From Parasitella parasitica (Eukaryota > Mucoromycota > Mucoromycetes > Mucorales > Mucoraceae), in contig MU619304.1 in assembly GCA_025201805.1 (NCBI GenBank), positions 78,182-142,181 of the forward strand: a DNA stretch of 64,000 nucleotides, read 5' to 3'. Shown here one piece after another: positions 23,278 through 35,000 of the stretch. A model generated the notes under the pieces. That model saw only the letters and a program-made list of their open reading frames with translations. It was not told the origin of the DNA and did no database searches. Each line of letters starts with the position of its first letter. Position 1 is the first letter of the stretch. The translations under genes were made by a program, and so were the position numbers.

Positions 23278-25229
23278 ATGAGTGAGCGAAGCTTTTCGCC
23301 TATTTTGAGATCACCTTTATCTCGTTCTCCAAGACGCAGAAGATCTTACTCACCACGTTCAACGAAAAGTTCTAGTTCTCGTTCATATTCCCGCTCACGC
23401 TCTCGCTCCAGATCCTATTCACGTCGTGGCAGGTCTCGTTCTCGTTCTCGCTCTCCGTACGGCAGAAGCTCAAGCAGAGGTTATCGCCGTTATTATTCAA
23501 GGTCACCACCACCTCATCATCATCACCCCGGACGATCCCCACCGCCGCACCGAAGATTCAGGTCAAGATCTCCTCCTCCTCCTGTTAGACGTAGACCTGT
23601 CAACAAAGACTGCAGAGTATATGTCAGTAATTTGTCGTTTGAAGTGACTTGGCACCAGTTGAAAGACTTTATGAGAGAGGGTATTCTATTCGAATGCAAT
23701 CACAGTAATTTAAAACGGTTTCTGATCTAAATTCATTCTTAGCGGGTCAAGTAACACATGTGGATGTCTTAAAGACAGCAAGCGGTAGATCGAAAGGCTG
23801 TGGGTAAGTGCGGCTTTATATGCGCATCATTGTTCAAGCGTTTAAAAAAGGTTCATGTTCTAGTGTGGTAGAATACCGTTATCCTGAGGATGCGAGACGA
23901 GCTATTCACATAATGAACAAAGCAGACTTGATGGGTAGACCTGTGTTTATCAGAGAGGTATGAGAGCCTGTCATTGTGGTGACCATGTTAATTGATGGCT
24001 TGCATCGTTAGGATCGTGAGTTTGATAGTTCTGGGCCACCCAAGGATCCCCGTGAGGTTCCTGATGATTGTAGACTCCATGTCAGCAATGTGAGTTTTCC
24101 CTGCGCTGACTTTTTTTTTTTTTTTTTGTACACAATTAATTTCATTCGTTTCAATTAGTTGCCATTAAATGCAAGTTGGCAGGATATGAAGGATTTGTTC
24201 AGAAAGGCGGGCCGTGTTCTGCATACGGATATACACACAGACTTGGGGTCTCGAAGACCCAACGGCCATGGAACAGTTATTTTTGACGAGGCTAGATTTG
24301 CTCGAAATGCTATCGGTATGGGAGACACTGCCTCGATCTATAAACATGAGTGTCTAATTGTTTAATGCAGAAATTTTGAACGGATACGTGTGGCAGGGAC
24401 ACAAATTAGAGGTGAGGGAGGGAAAATATGAAGATAGACCCGTCTCCACTACAACTAGCAATCCTAGACCGCTTCCTCCTGCTAATAATCCTAGACCTTT
24501 GCCTCCTACAAGACATCTAAACTTGAATTCAAATAACAGAAATCCTTTAAATACAATTCCGCCCCCAATGGTTGATATTAGCCACCATTACAACAAAGAA
24601 CCTCCAATTGCGAATACAGCAACTTCCCTTGCTACGCCTGCAAATAGGGTTCCGTCGCCTGTGTCAGTATTGCCACTGCAGCAACCTCCACCACCAGTAG
24701 AGGCAATCCCGCTACCTTATCAGAATCTGTATAGGTTTGAGGAGAATACAGCAACAGCCGCAGCAACTCCACCCCCGCCCCCACCACCCATCTATTCTTC
24801 TATGAGTCTAGTAGGTGGCCCTGCTGCTACTCTACCGACACATGGCCACAATCAAATTTTTGTGAATAATGTAAGGCTTCTGACTTGAGAGATGAACATC
24901 ATGATCTGTGTACATTTACTGCTTTTTTTTTTTNNNNNNNNNNTTTCGTTCTAGTTGCCATTTTCGACTACTTGGCAAGATTTAATAGACTTGTTTAAAC
25001 ATGTTGGTCCAGTTGTTCGGTCAGAAGTTTTGACAGTAAACGGACATCCTAAAGGATCTGGTTTTGTAAGGTTTGAAGATGCTGCCACATGCGACAAGGC
25101 GATAGGTAAATTATGTTAATTTTTAGTGGATCTGGCAATTTACTGATGAAAATAGAAAAATTTCATGGCTACATGTATGGTGGTCGTCATTTGGACATTC
25201 GACTAGATAAATATTCCACAACAATTTAA
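23278..25229 (+). CDS. SR/RRM mRNA-binding protein of the Gbp2/Hrb1 type
   Basis: Eight exons: 23278-23680, 23743-23803, 23864-23957, 24012-24089, 24159-24315, 24371-24870, 24955-25105 and 25156-25229, giving 505 aa. Residues 1-105 are rich in Arg/Ser dipeptides with a His/Pro patch. RRM1 is about 111-188 (CRVYVSNLSF), RRM2 about 207-285 (CRLHVSNLPL), and RRM3 about 428-500 (NLPFSTTWQDLIDLFKHVG, GSGFVRFED). RRM2 and RRM3 are separated by a 140-residue Pro-rich linker. N-terminal SR plus three RRMs is the layout of yeast Gbp2 and Hrb1, which bind TREX/Mlp factors and monitor spliced mRNA during export. All exon phases agree. The intron before RRM3 holds a T-run and a 10-N gap. Confidence 0.88.
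24934..24943. other. Assembly gap (10 N)
   Basis: Ten N directly after a T-run inside intron 6 of the Gbp2-type gene. The reading frame resumes cleanly at TTCTAG|TTGCCA (exon start 24955), so no coding sequence appears lost. Confidence 0.95.
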
Positions 25230-25296
25230 AATGAAAAAAAAATAAAAATAAAAAAAAAAGCAAAAATGTACTGTATATGTGTTTATATGTGAAATT

Positions 25297-25830
25297 CTAT
25301 CTACTGTGTATCGAAACATCGGGTAAAGGGATAGGTTCATGGATCTAAAGAGACAAAATCAATAAAAAGACCCAATCAAGCCTGCAAACAAACCTACAGC
25401 TTCTGATATATCTATCCATTTGTCTACAGCATTTATCCTTGCGTCCTCCACATTTGGTGCAGTATCTTTTTTCCACAGAATAAACTCTTGGATTGTTTTG
25501 CTTGTCTGTTTCCAAGGGACATTTTCTGATGCGTTTTCTTCATCTGCCTCTTCCATTTCTTCGTCTTCTTCGTCGTCGTATCTATCTGAGGGTAATTTCT
25601 CGTAGACAAGACCTAAACTGCAGTGTTGGTTACTGGATATAGATAGCCAACATTGCCTTACATTGCGTCTTGTCGTTTAAAACGATCGAACGGCCTATTA
25701 GCTTTCTGCCCAACATGACAGTTTCATACTGCTCATCAGATCCCTTTTGAAACTTAAAATACTGCTTGGTGTTGATGGCTCCCTCTTTATCCACAGAGAA
25801 AGGAAACAAATGTGCTTTGATTTCAGTCAT
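25297..25830 (-). CDS. RNASEH2C: Ribonuclease H2 subunit C
   Basis: Three minus-strand exons, 25830-25662, 25612-25398 and 25344-25297, giving 143 aa. The order of elements fits the small non-catalytic subunit of RNase H2: an N-terminal HLFPFSVDKEGAINTKQYF strand pair, MLGRKLIGRSIVL (the family's F-RGR-L-G position), and LVYEKLP after the first splice. An acidic loop (DDEEDEEMEEADEE) follows, then a C-terminal helix with W...DISEAIHEPI. RNase H2 removes ribonucleotides from DNA and RNA/DNA hybrids. Exon 3 is short, but its junction (GAAGCT to ATCCATGAA) restores the typical end and is preferred to reading through the intron. It is convergent with the Gbp2-type gene and divergent from Doa10. 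Confidence 0.8.
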
Positions 25831-26092
25831 TGTGTTGTTTTTTGTGTGTGTGTTTTTTTTGTTTCGTTTCGTTTCGTTTTTTCAAAAGCCAAGCACGTTT
25901 GAAGATTGGATTCCCCAAAACGCGGTGTCTTTCCATTTGTATTCGATGTGACCGTACCAGCTCACTTTTTGGGACAATGTTAACTATAAGTAGGGTCCAA
26001 AGCTGCTTTTTTTCATGCACTGAAACCTATCCGTTGATTTCGGACTACAACTTGAAAAAGGCATACTAAATCATCAAAACAAGTTGACTGCA
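25831..26092. promoter_or_regulatory. Short divergent promoter (RNase H2C / Doa10)
   Basis: Only 262 bp separate the two start codons, so the promoters must overlap. GT-rich and (GTTTC)n stretches at 25840-25880 are visible. No defined operator site is recognised. Confidence 0.5.
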
Positions 26093-26147
26093 ATGGAGGA
26101 AGGTATAAAAGAGTTGCGATCCATCTTGCAAATCTGACAAATTAACC

Positions 26148-26187
<40 letters not shown>

Positions 26188-29100
26188 GCATTTGTGGATA
26201 TTCAGAAGAAATATGCAGAGTGTGTCGAAGCGAAGGCACTGTCGAAGAGCCCCTATTCCACCCATGCAAATGCTTGGGCAGTATTCGTTTTGTCCATCAA
26301 GAATGGTACTTTCTTTTTTTTTTTTTTTTGACTTAATAGAGCACATCACACAGCCATTCTCACCTATGTACTCCTTTCATGCAGTCTTATGGATTGGCTG
26401 TCGCATAGCAGAAAAAAGTGAGTAACAGGATGACAGAGATGGACCAGCGTTGCTGTACTAATGCATTGCCGCCTACAAAGATACTGTGAACTGTGTAATT
26501 ACCATTACAAATTTACACCCATTTACAAGAAGGATATGCCTACGACAATACCCAAAAGAATCTTTCTATGTCATTTAAAGAACATGCTGTGTTTGGTTTT
26601 CAGATGGACGCTTCGTGCATGTCTGGTTTCGTTTATCTGGCTCGGCGTTGTGCCATTTCTTACCATTTGGATATGGAGATTCTACTTTTGGAATGCGGAT
26701 ACCACAAATCATCTATTCAGCAAGTATTTTTTAGTAGCGCATAATAGCAACAGTGAGACAACTGCAGTAGATGCTGATCAGCACAATAGCATTTGGAGGA
26801 CGGTTTTGTATGATTGTTTGCAAGGATGGCTGATAGCATCCATTATAACTGTAGTGTTTATTGCTGGATTTCTGTTGCGGGAGTGGGTCATTCAAAATGT
26901 ACCTACCGAATTATTCGATCAAGAAGAGGAGGAAGAAGAGGAAGAAGAAGGAGAAGACGTACAGCATGGACATGAGGAAATTCCTGCTTTGATACCAGAA
27001 GCCGTACCAGTGCGAGAGCAAGAGCAAGAGCAAGAGCAAATACCGCGAATCCGCAGAGGTAGAATAAACAATCCAAGAAGGCCACCTTTGCGAGAGGAGC
27101 CATCTGATTATGAGAATCTAGAAGCCATGTGGCTCATAGATGAAGCTCAAGTTTTATCACCATCGTATGTGCGGGAACGGGATGAACGAGATCCATTTGA
27201 TCTAGATCTTGAAGACGACGATGCATTTGATGATGGCGGCTATTTCAATGAATCGGAAGAGGAGGAGGGTTCCGCTAATTCTGAAAGAATACGCGAGATA
27301 GTAGATGCCATCCAGAGAGAACAGCAAAACCAACCCAATAGGCCCAATCCTGTTGATCTCAACGCACACGATATCGACCAAGAAGTCATTGTGCCTCAAA
27401 ATGAAGAAAATGAAAATGAAAACATGGACAATGCAGCAAACGGAGGTCCTGATGGACCAGAAGAGATCGATGGCATTATGGAAGCAATTGGCATGAAAGG
27501 AAGCATCTATATGATGTTTCAAAATTCAGGACTCATGACTCTTTTAATGAGCCTTTGTTTAGGTGCTGGTGTATGGCTACCGTATGTCCTAGGCGTGTTT
27601 TTCATCACAGTAACTATTATTATTTTTTTATTTTATTTATAAACAAAAGAGATATGTACAAAAACAAAATTACGCTAGGTACATCCGTGGAATGGGGTTT
27701 TCTTATTATTAGACGGTCTGCGATACTTGTTAGACCCAGTGCTGGATTTTATCTCTGATCAATGGCTTGACTTTTATTCGCAATTGGATCCAGTATCTCA
27801 CTGGATACCAACATGGACACCCACTTTCCTCAAATCCATAATTTTAACCGCTGTACAAATTGGACAACATTTGATTCGATTCTTTTCAATCGGCACCGAC
27901 CAAGAAACTTACCTTGCTGACAATACGATGCCAATGAGTACTGCCAATACGACTTCTGCATTAACCTTATCGCAAGACATCTTGATGGATCCAACAACAG
28001 TGCAATCTTACAGTGTCTCGTTATGGCATGACCTCATTAAATTCTGGAGCTACGCTAAGCCGTTCTGTCAATCATTTCTCAATTCCTTTTCCCAGATGCC
28101 AACAGGGGATACTGCCATGGATCGTTTTGGTTGCATTGTGACAGGATATGTCATTTTGGTCGTCATTGGCTCACTATACTTGTCCAGAACTGACAATGTG
28201 TATGTTCGAATTGGTCGCACTGCTCGCCAGATTATCCGCCAGCTTGGGATTCTACTCAAAGTAGCCTTTTTTGTAACGATAGAGGTAACCGTGTTTCCTC
28301 TTGGCTGTGGTTTGCTCTTGGATTGCGTTGCGCTTTCGTTATTTTACAAGATTGGCGGTGGAGGAGGAGCGGCAGGTCATCTGTTGGCTATCCACAGACG
28401 AATGACATTTCTAAAGGAAAATGCCACAAGCTCCATCTTTATACACTGGGTGATAGGCACAGGGTTCATGTTTTTGTTCACTGCTATGGTTACATTTTGT
28501 CGTAACATTGTGAGACCTGGTGTTATCTGGTTTATTCGAGACCCCAACGACCCTCAATTCAATCCTATCAAAGAACTAGTCAAGAGGCCTTTGCTTTCAC
28601 AACTGCAAAAGATTGGGGCAAGCGCCATGATCTATGGCTTTGTGATTGAAGTTGGTGTAGGAGGTCTGGTGGCTGTAATTGGCGCTGTATTTGATGGAAT
28701 TTTACCTTTGAAATGGAGTTATACGTAATAAGCTTAGATTTTGGACATATGGCAATTAACATTTGTATACTAATGCTGATGTTACCTTTGTCTCTAGAAA
28801 ACCTTTAACTACAATTCCAATAGACCTGCTTGTGGCTATGATGGTGGTTCCCAGTATGGTTCAATATTTTGACCCAAAACAATTGTTGGAAAAAATAACC
28901 ATTCGATGGACGACCTGGTTGTGCCACCAGCTGAGGTTAACATCGTTTTTACTGGGTGGAAGGCCAATTAGTGAGGAGGGTTACATAAGATATAAAACTT
29001 GGAGGGCCTGGATTCAGCGCCCCCCGTCCAATGATGCTACGTTTCATCAGGACTCGGATAACAACAAAGAAGAAGAACAAGCAGAATTCGTCACTAATGG

Positions 29101-30313
29101 CTTGCTAGTCCGTGCACCAAAACATGATGGCGTTCGATACGTTCCTGGCCGTCGCGTGCTGGTCCCCGTTGACCCGATCACATTGGAAGCGTTGGATCCA
29201 CATGAAAGGAGTTTAGGTCACCCTGCTGCAGCAAACCTCGATCAAGACGGACAAGAAGAGGAAGACACTACCATTGTTTATTTACCACCTCAATTCAAAC
29301 TGAGAATGGCAATATTCATGGCAATCATGTGGGGCTCATGGAGTGCATTGCTTTGCTACGTATTTGTAGGCCCCGTTGCTGTTGGTCGATGGCTATTTCA
29401 ATACTACGGCATTGTCGCTGAGCCAGGTCAGAAAATTCACGATATATACGCGTACTTTATTGGCGGATGTGTCATGATCTTTGTGGCGATTTTCGTAAAG
29501 AAAACTAAAACTATCATTGCCTTGCCGGCATTTGACTTGAGCAAAGTGCTCTATGCTATGAATTGGGTACTTATGATTACGATATGCATACATGCACGCA
29601 ATATCTAGATATTTTTACTAACAAGGTACAAAATAGGCTGTTAATTTCATCACCATAGTGATTTCATTTGGCTTGATAATCCCTCTGATTCTTGGCGCTA
29701 TACTGCAATTGTATCTGATTATTCCATGTCAGAACTGGGGTTCCAGGGCACCAGTTATCGACGTGTTTTCTGTTTATACAAACGGCCTTGTTTGTTTGAC
29801 ACTAGTTGACGGCATCGCGTCGGCATTACCAAATCAAACACTCTTGCAATCGCTGATCAGAGCAAGTTTTATATTCATTCGCTTGTTGACTTCATTTTAG
29901 CCTAATCTTTCTATTATAAATAGCTGAAAGGAAATGGCATCAGTGGTTTTGACTGTACCAAGGAAATCAAGGGTTTAATTGGGCCAGTGGTGCTGAATGG
30001 ATTATTGGCAATTTTGCTTCCATTTTCTCTGGTAGTAGTTCGACATTTCTTTGGTAAAGCGACACATGCTGAAAATTGATGACAAAACACTCAAGAATCT
30101 TTTTTTTTTTTTTGCTGTTACATAGATGTTGATACAGCAAATGAAGTTGAATTTCTTCAAATCTTATATCCATCTGTGTTTATTGGCTTAGCTTTGTATT
30201 ACTCTGGCAGCGCATTTACCAAGTTCGGAAGACGGTGGAGTCAATCCATCCGCGAAGACCATTATTTAGTAGGCAGGGTGCTACATAACATGGATACAGC
30301 GCCTTTGATGTGA
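26093..30313 (+). CDS. DOA10: Doa10/MARCH6-type ER membrane ubiquitin ligase
   Basis: Nine exons: 26093-26102, 26206-26305, 26385-26417, 26481-27609, 27679-28724, 28798-29566, 29637-29865, 29931-30053 and 30126-30313, giving about 1208 aa (yeast Doa10 is 1319 aa). The N-terminal RING-CH (C4HC3) domain reads CRVCR, then [20 protein letters not shown], then CELC. Next come paired membrane segments, a long acidic cytosolic loop (EEEEEEEG...), many further membrane helices and a C-terminal LVGRVLHN tail typical of the family. Doa10 is an E3 ligase of the ER and inner nuclear membrane that acts in ER-associated degradation with Ubc6/Ubc7. The first exon encodes only three codons plus one base. Junctions after exons 4 and 7 are the least certain; intron 1 contains an (ATT)n microsatellite. 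Confidence 0.92.
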
Positions 30314-30901
30314 TATGTCATGTTAATTATATTACATGTTATTTGCATCTCCTGCATTTGTATATATTAAAATGAACTCTAAAGCCATTAAATCTTCTTT
30401 TTTTTTTTTTGCACATGATTGTTGTATTGCGTTTGTAATTGACATGTTTGTCAGTCAAAATTGCCTAATAGTACCCAGTATTTCTTTGTTCCAATTTGAA
30501 AGAATACAGACAAAGTAGGAAATGTTTATATGATATGTGTGCTGGAACTGAGTTGATGATATCCAATAATGCATGAGGTCCCATCAAATTTATTCTTTAT
30601 TTGGCATCAAGAAGAAAGATTTCATGCCCCTCTATCAAATGCCTATCATTACATCGTTTCACCAATCTGTAGTCTTGATGGGTGCAGTTCCCTAAATAAT
30701 AATAGGAGTTCAATGTTTTGACAATCTGCCACCCCGTCGAAAAAGAGCGAGACCCCCCCCTCATATAACTTCCACGCGAGCGGGATTTAAGGTTATATGA
30801 TTTTCTTATAAAAGGAGGCCACCATGCATCCGCAATTTGGTTTTCGTTCAAATCACTCCAAGCTCTATTGCTCATATATACATCATACTACTTGTCTAAA
30901 A
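30314..30901. other. Intergenic region and promoter of the expansin-like gene
   Basis: No gene is recognised. A C9-rich GC island lies near 30751-30780. A TATAAAA box at 30807-30813 precedes the next start codon. Confidence 0.5.
30807..30813 (+). promoter_or_regulatory. TATA box of the expansin-like gene
   Basis: TATAAAA lies 89 bp before the ATG at 30902. An in-frame ATG at 30824 with a good context (CCACCATG) lies only about 11 bp past the TATA box, so it is probably upstream of the transcript start. Confidence 0.55.
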
Positions 30902-31486
30902 ATGTATTCTACCACCGCATCATCTCGCATTGTTCTCTTCCTCGCCGCTGCATTGATTGCTTGTGCTTGTTTGGTATCTGCTGCTCCTGTCACAAAGGGT
31001 CTTGATTTGAAAGCTGGCTCTGCGCTGCGCATCAGCATTTTGAAGAAGGTTGATGAAGATGAAGATGAAGAAACCACATCCACTTCCACAAAGACGCATA
31101 GAAAGACCAAGACCTCTAGCGAATCCACTGCAATCGTCAAACTTGCCTCAAAGAAGAAGAGCAAGAGTAGCTCTTCAGGTGATTATTCCGGGGACGCTAC
31201 ATACTACAACACTGGCCTTGGATCTTGTGGCTGGACTAGCAAAGAATCTGAATTGATTGTTGCTCTTAACATTGGACAAATGGACAACGGCGCCAACTCC
31301 AACAACAACCCCAACTGTGGTCGTTCCATTACTGCCACTGGCCCCAAGGGATCAGTTACTGTGAAGGTCGTCGATACCTGTCCTGGCTGTGCAAATGGCG
31401 ATTTGGATTTGAGTCCTGCTGCTTTCGAAAGGATTGCTGATTTGACTGCAGGCCGTGTTCCCATCTCTTGGTCTTGGAGCTCTTAA
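30902..31486 (+). CDS. Secreted expansin-like/double-psi beta-barrel protein
   Basis: Single exon, 194 aa. Residues 1-28 are a clear signal peptide (hydrophobic FLAAALIACACLVSA, then AAPV). A Thr/Ser/Lys-rich acidic-basic linker (about 48-94) follows, then a C-terminal double-psi beta-barrel: GDATYYNTGLGSCGW, then ALN, NCGRSITATGP, VKVVDTCPGCANGDLDLSP and FERIADLTAGRVPISW. The VDTCPGC..GDLDLSP block is typical of the barwin/RlpA-like DPBB in fungal expansin-like proteins, which act in or on cell walls. There is no second (CBM63-like) expansin domain. The start at 30902 is preferred because it puts the signal peptide at the N-terminus. Confidence 0.88.
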   Translation: MYSTTASSRIVLFLAAALIACACLVSAAPVTKGLDLKAGSALRISILKKVDEDEDEETTSTSTKTHRKTKTSSESTAIVKLASKKKSKSSSSGDYSGDATYYNTGLGSCGWTSKESELIVALNIGQMDNGANSNNNPNCGRSITATGPKGSVTVKVVDTCPGCANGDLDLSPAAFERIADLTAGRVPISWSWSS

Positions 31487-32091
31487 GTTACCCGTACAAT
31501 CCTTTGGCTCTTTCTCTGGTAGAAGGACTATATCTCGCTCAGTATCTTTCTAACTTGACGTTATAATTGCTTTGCTCTTCTTTTTTCTTTTTTTTTTTTA
31601 ATTTACCCTCAATTCGATTCAGTTATACATATTTCCTAAATACACTTCACCTCTTTTTGATAAAGAATGGGCTGGTTCCAAAGCTTAATAAAAACAATAC
31701 GTCTTTTGACAAGATATAACAACCATATACATGTAAAGTGTTCCTAGATTGCCTCATTTATTTTTATCTCATCAGATGTTCCTGATTCATATCTCTCTGT
31801 TTTGTATTAAAAAGCAGACAGCTCAGGGGCATCTGGCCACCAAACAGTTTGGGTCTCTTTTTGACATACAATCAATTTCCATATTGGTACGCTGCGTACA
31901 GAATCAACTCGGTACGATTAAAGTGCTAAAGTAAACAAAAATTGTTATATACCAAAGCCTCTCGATGTCATAGAATGTGATTAGTAAAGAGATATTTTAT
32001 TATTACAGGATTGTTAAAATAATATAAATCAGAGGACGATTTTGGTTTACATAATTTTTTTTTGTTTTTTTTTGTTTTGTTTTGCTTTTTT
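31487..32091. other. Intergenic 3' flank
   Basis: Holds the 3' ends of the expansin-like gene and of the minus-strand chitin synthase. T-rich stretches (31580-31602; TTTTG-type repeats at 32057-32092) are visible. No gene is seen. Confidence 0.5.
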
Positions 32092-35000
32092 TTACAGTCT
32101 AACAGACAATGATTGATCAATGCAGTGATTAATGAAATCTTTTTTACATGTCATGTCCATGCCAAATACACGTGACAATTTATCGCGCACTTGCTTTTTC
32201 GTCAATTGCATCAAATCATTGTGATTGAGGATGTTTTCTATTTCTTGCATGATGGCTGCATCATTTGGAATTGCAAAGAATGAGTTGGAGCCCATCACGG
32301 AGGGTGCCCGTGAAAAACTCGGACCGTGAAAGTAGGCCGAGGCGGGCTCAGCAGTGTAGTAGCCATCACCGCCATGTGGAACGCTCAGGCCTTCGCGAGT
32401 GTTACTGTTGCTGTGCTGATGCAGTCTGTCTACAGATGTAGTAGATGGCGATGTGTTACTGCTGTATAACCACTCCATACGTCTTTGGTCGCTGTTATTA
32501 TCTTGAGGATCGTCTTGATGTTCGATTTCATCGTCAGACTGATGCGAGTGTATGGACGTAGATGCTGATGAACAATGCGAATGGTGGGCGTCGTCTTCAT
32601 GATGAAGAGTGTGCTTGTCGCAGGAGCAGTCTGATTCTTTGCTGTGTTTAGAGCACATTGATTGCTGCTCCCATTCTTCCATCATTTCCTGCTCGTGCTG
32701 AGACCATGATTTGGTTGGAATAGTGTCGGGATCAAAAACACCTTCTTCAGGACCCACCGCCTTCTTCTGTCCTTTTTCGCCGACGACAATACGTGTGTTA
32801 CCCCAAGAGAAATCATCGAAATGCCAAAATGCGTAGATCGGGATGGCGAACGAAAACACTGGTATGGCAAGGATGTAAACAATCATCCAACCGACATGCT
32901 CCCACTATAATAATAAAAAAAAAATGTTGCGTATTATTAGTAAACTGTTTTGCTACATTGGGGTTTAAAAAAAAAATCTCGGCCTATAACCCGATCCAAC
33001 TTACTTTGCGTCTCAAAATAAAGATGACGGCTTGAAGGCCGTAAACACCAGCGAGCGTAATGATCGACATGAGTGGAACCTGATTTGTGTTTGTGCACAG
33101 TTGGTAGACCAGATAGCCTAAATAGCATACCACCGCCGGCATCACCAGCGTACTGAGTAAATCCAGCATCACCACAAAACGCATTGAGAAGCAGCAGAAA
33201 CCACACAATTGGGGTAAAAACATGAGCTCGCCCAAGTTGTGCACAGTCGAGTTGATCCATCTTCTACGCTGCGACAGCAACACAGGCCACTGGTCTGGGG
33301 CGTTTGTCATACAGGCGGCATCCGGGGTAAATTTGGTCTTGTAGTTTGGAAAGTGTTTCAAAATAAGAGTCGTCAAGTAGCGATCTTCGCCTAGATGCAG
33401 CAAATTCTTCTTGTGGAGGGTGTCGACGTGGTTCTCAGCATAGTCGTTGATGACCTGGTTAGATGCCAGCAGGGGCTGATTTCTGGTGGTGGAGCGGATA
33501 CGATACATGCAGAAACAGCCGGGGAGACAGGTAACTGATCCGAAAAGCGACTCGAATGCTTTGGCCAAATGGTGCGAAATGTAATACTCGTACACTTGAA
33601 TCATGGTGACCCATGTGTCCTTTTCGTTGGACAGCATCGTCTCGCCGCAAAGCCCCACAATTTTAGCATCGTTGACAAAGCAAGACACCATTCTGTTCAA
33701 CGACTCGGGCAGAACCTCTGTGTCTGCATCCACCATCAGCACAAACTCATAAAAGCCGGGATTTACGCCAATGACGTTCTTGAGTTGATGGTGGATCTCC
33801 AGTTCGAGGGGTGTCATGGGTGCATCAAAGTGGACTTTGTTCAGGAATCGCATAAGCACCATCTGCGAGTCTCGCTTGCCACGGTTGCCAGGTTTCTGTC
33901 TTTCGTCGGGTGTGCCTACTTTGACCACAACGACGTACGGAACCACATGTCCTGAGCATTCATACAAGCCAGAGTACACCTTGCCCATGTTGTGCTGCTT
34001 CCGTCCTTCTCCCAGGGCCAAAAATGACATTGGCTCCGGGTCAATGTTTGGATCCACACCCAATATGTCGAGAACAATGCGAGGCGTAGATCTGTCGTTG
34101 CCGCTACCCACAATCATGCCGTCGGCAATCAGGAATAGCAGTTTGCGCTTATCGTCGTATTTCATCACAGCCAGTGAATTGATGGTTTTTCTGAGCGATT
34201 CCTCGCCTTCAGTGTAACAAGGCACCTGGCAGATGATGAACTTGTCGTATTCTTCGGGCACACGCTGGGTTCCCAAACGAAGAGCAGCCAAAAACTTGAA
34301 TAGAATGACACTGCACAGGAACCCGGTAATCAGCAGCAAGAGGTACTCTGAGAACAAGCACTGGAGCGAGTTTCTGGTATCGACCTTTCCGACCAAGAAC
34401 AAGTTGCGCAAGCAGATCAACTGTCGCTCCCGCACCATTTTATCCAGCGGTAAGGCATCGAAATGGGCAGAGATGTCAGTTCCCGCAAGCTGACGGAACA
34501 GTTCCGTGATCGAGTTGTCGATAAAGTCCAGGTTGATGTTTGAAGGCAGCTCTTGGCCTTCAGCAGCGCGAGGCACACGGCCACCCATCATGTAGGACGT
34601 CAAGTCAAACACATTGTTGTGCAGGATGGCCCACTGGCGCTGGGTATTGATGCCACCAATCTGCACCGGGTAGGCAGCTTGGTTCTTGATATCGACAGGG
34701 TCATAGCCCATGAACCCAATGCGGTAGTTTCGTCGTAGGTACACCATTTGCTCAAAGTACCAATCGGGGCGATAGTCATCCCGGAAGCTTCGAAAGTCGT
34801 GGTAAGCCGCATTCGAATCTGTGATATTAATATGGACATCCAAGGTCACTTCCTTGGGCACAGTGCCGTCAATGCCGTCGCACACTGCAGAAACTTGGAC
34901 AGGAAACAGATCGCTAGCGTCTTGCCCAGCGTACTGGAACAGAGCGTTGGTTGGAATCACCTCTGACGCCCAATGTCGCGGGGCAAACGACGTTAGATCA

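Noticed and set aside
30824-30901. Upstream in-frame ATG with a strong context for the expansin-like gene
   Set aside because: It is about 11 bp from the TATA box and would bury the signal peptide behind 26 polar residues.
33569-34217. Plus-strand ORFs of over 120 codons within the chitin synthase
   Set aside because: They are antisense to conserved catalytic exons and have no family features.
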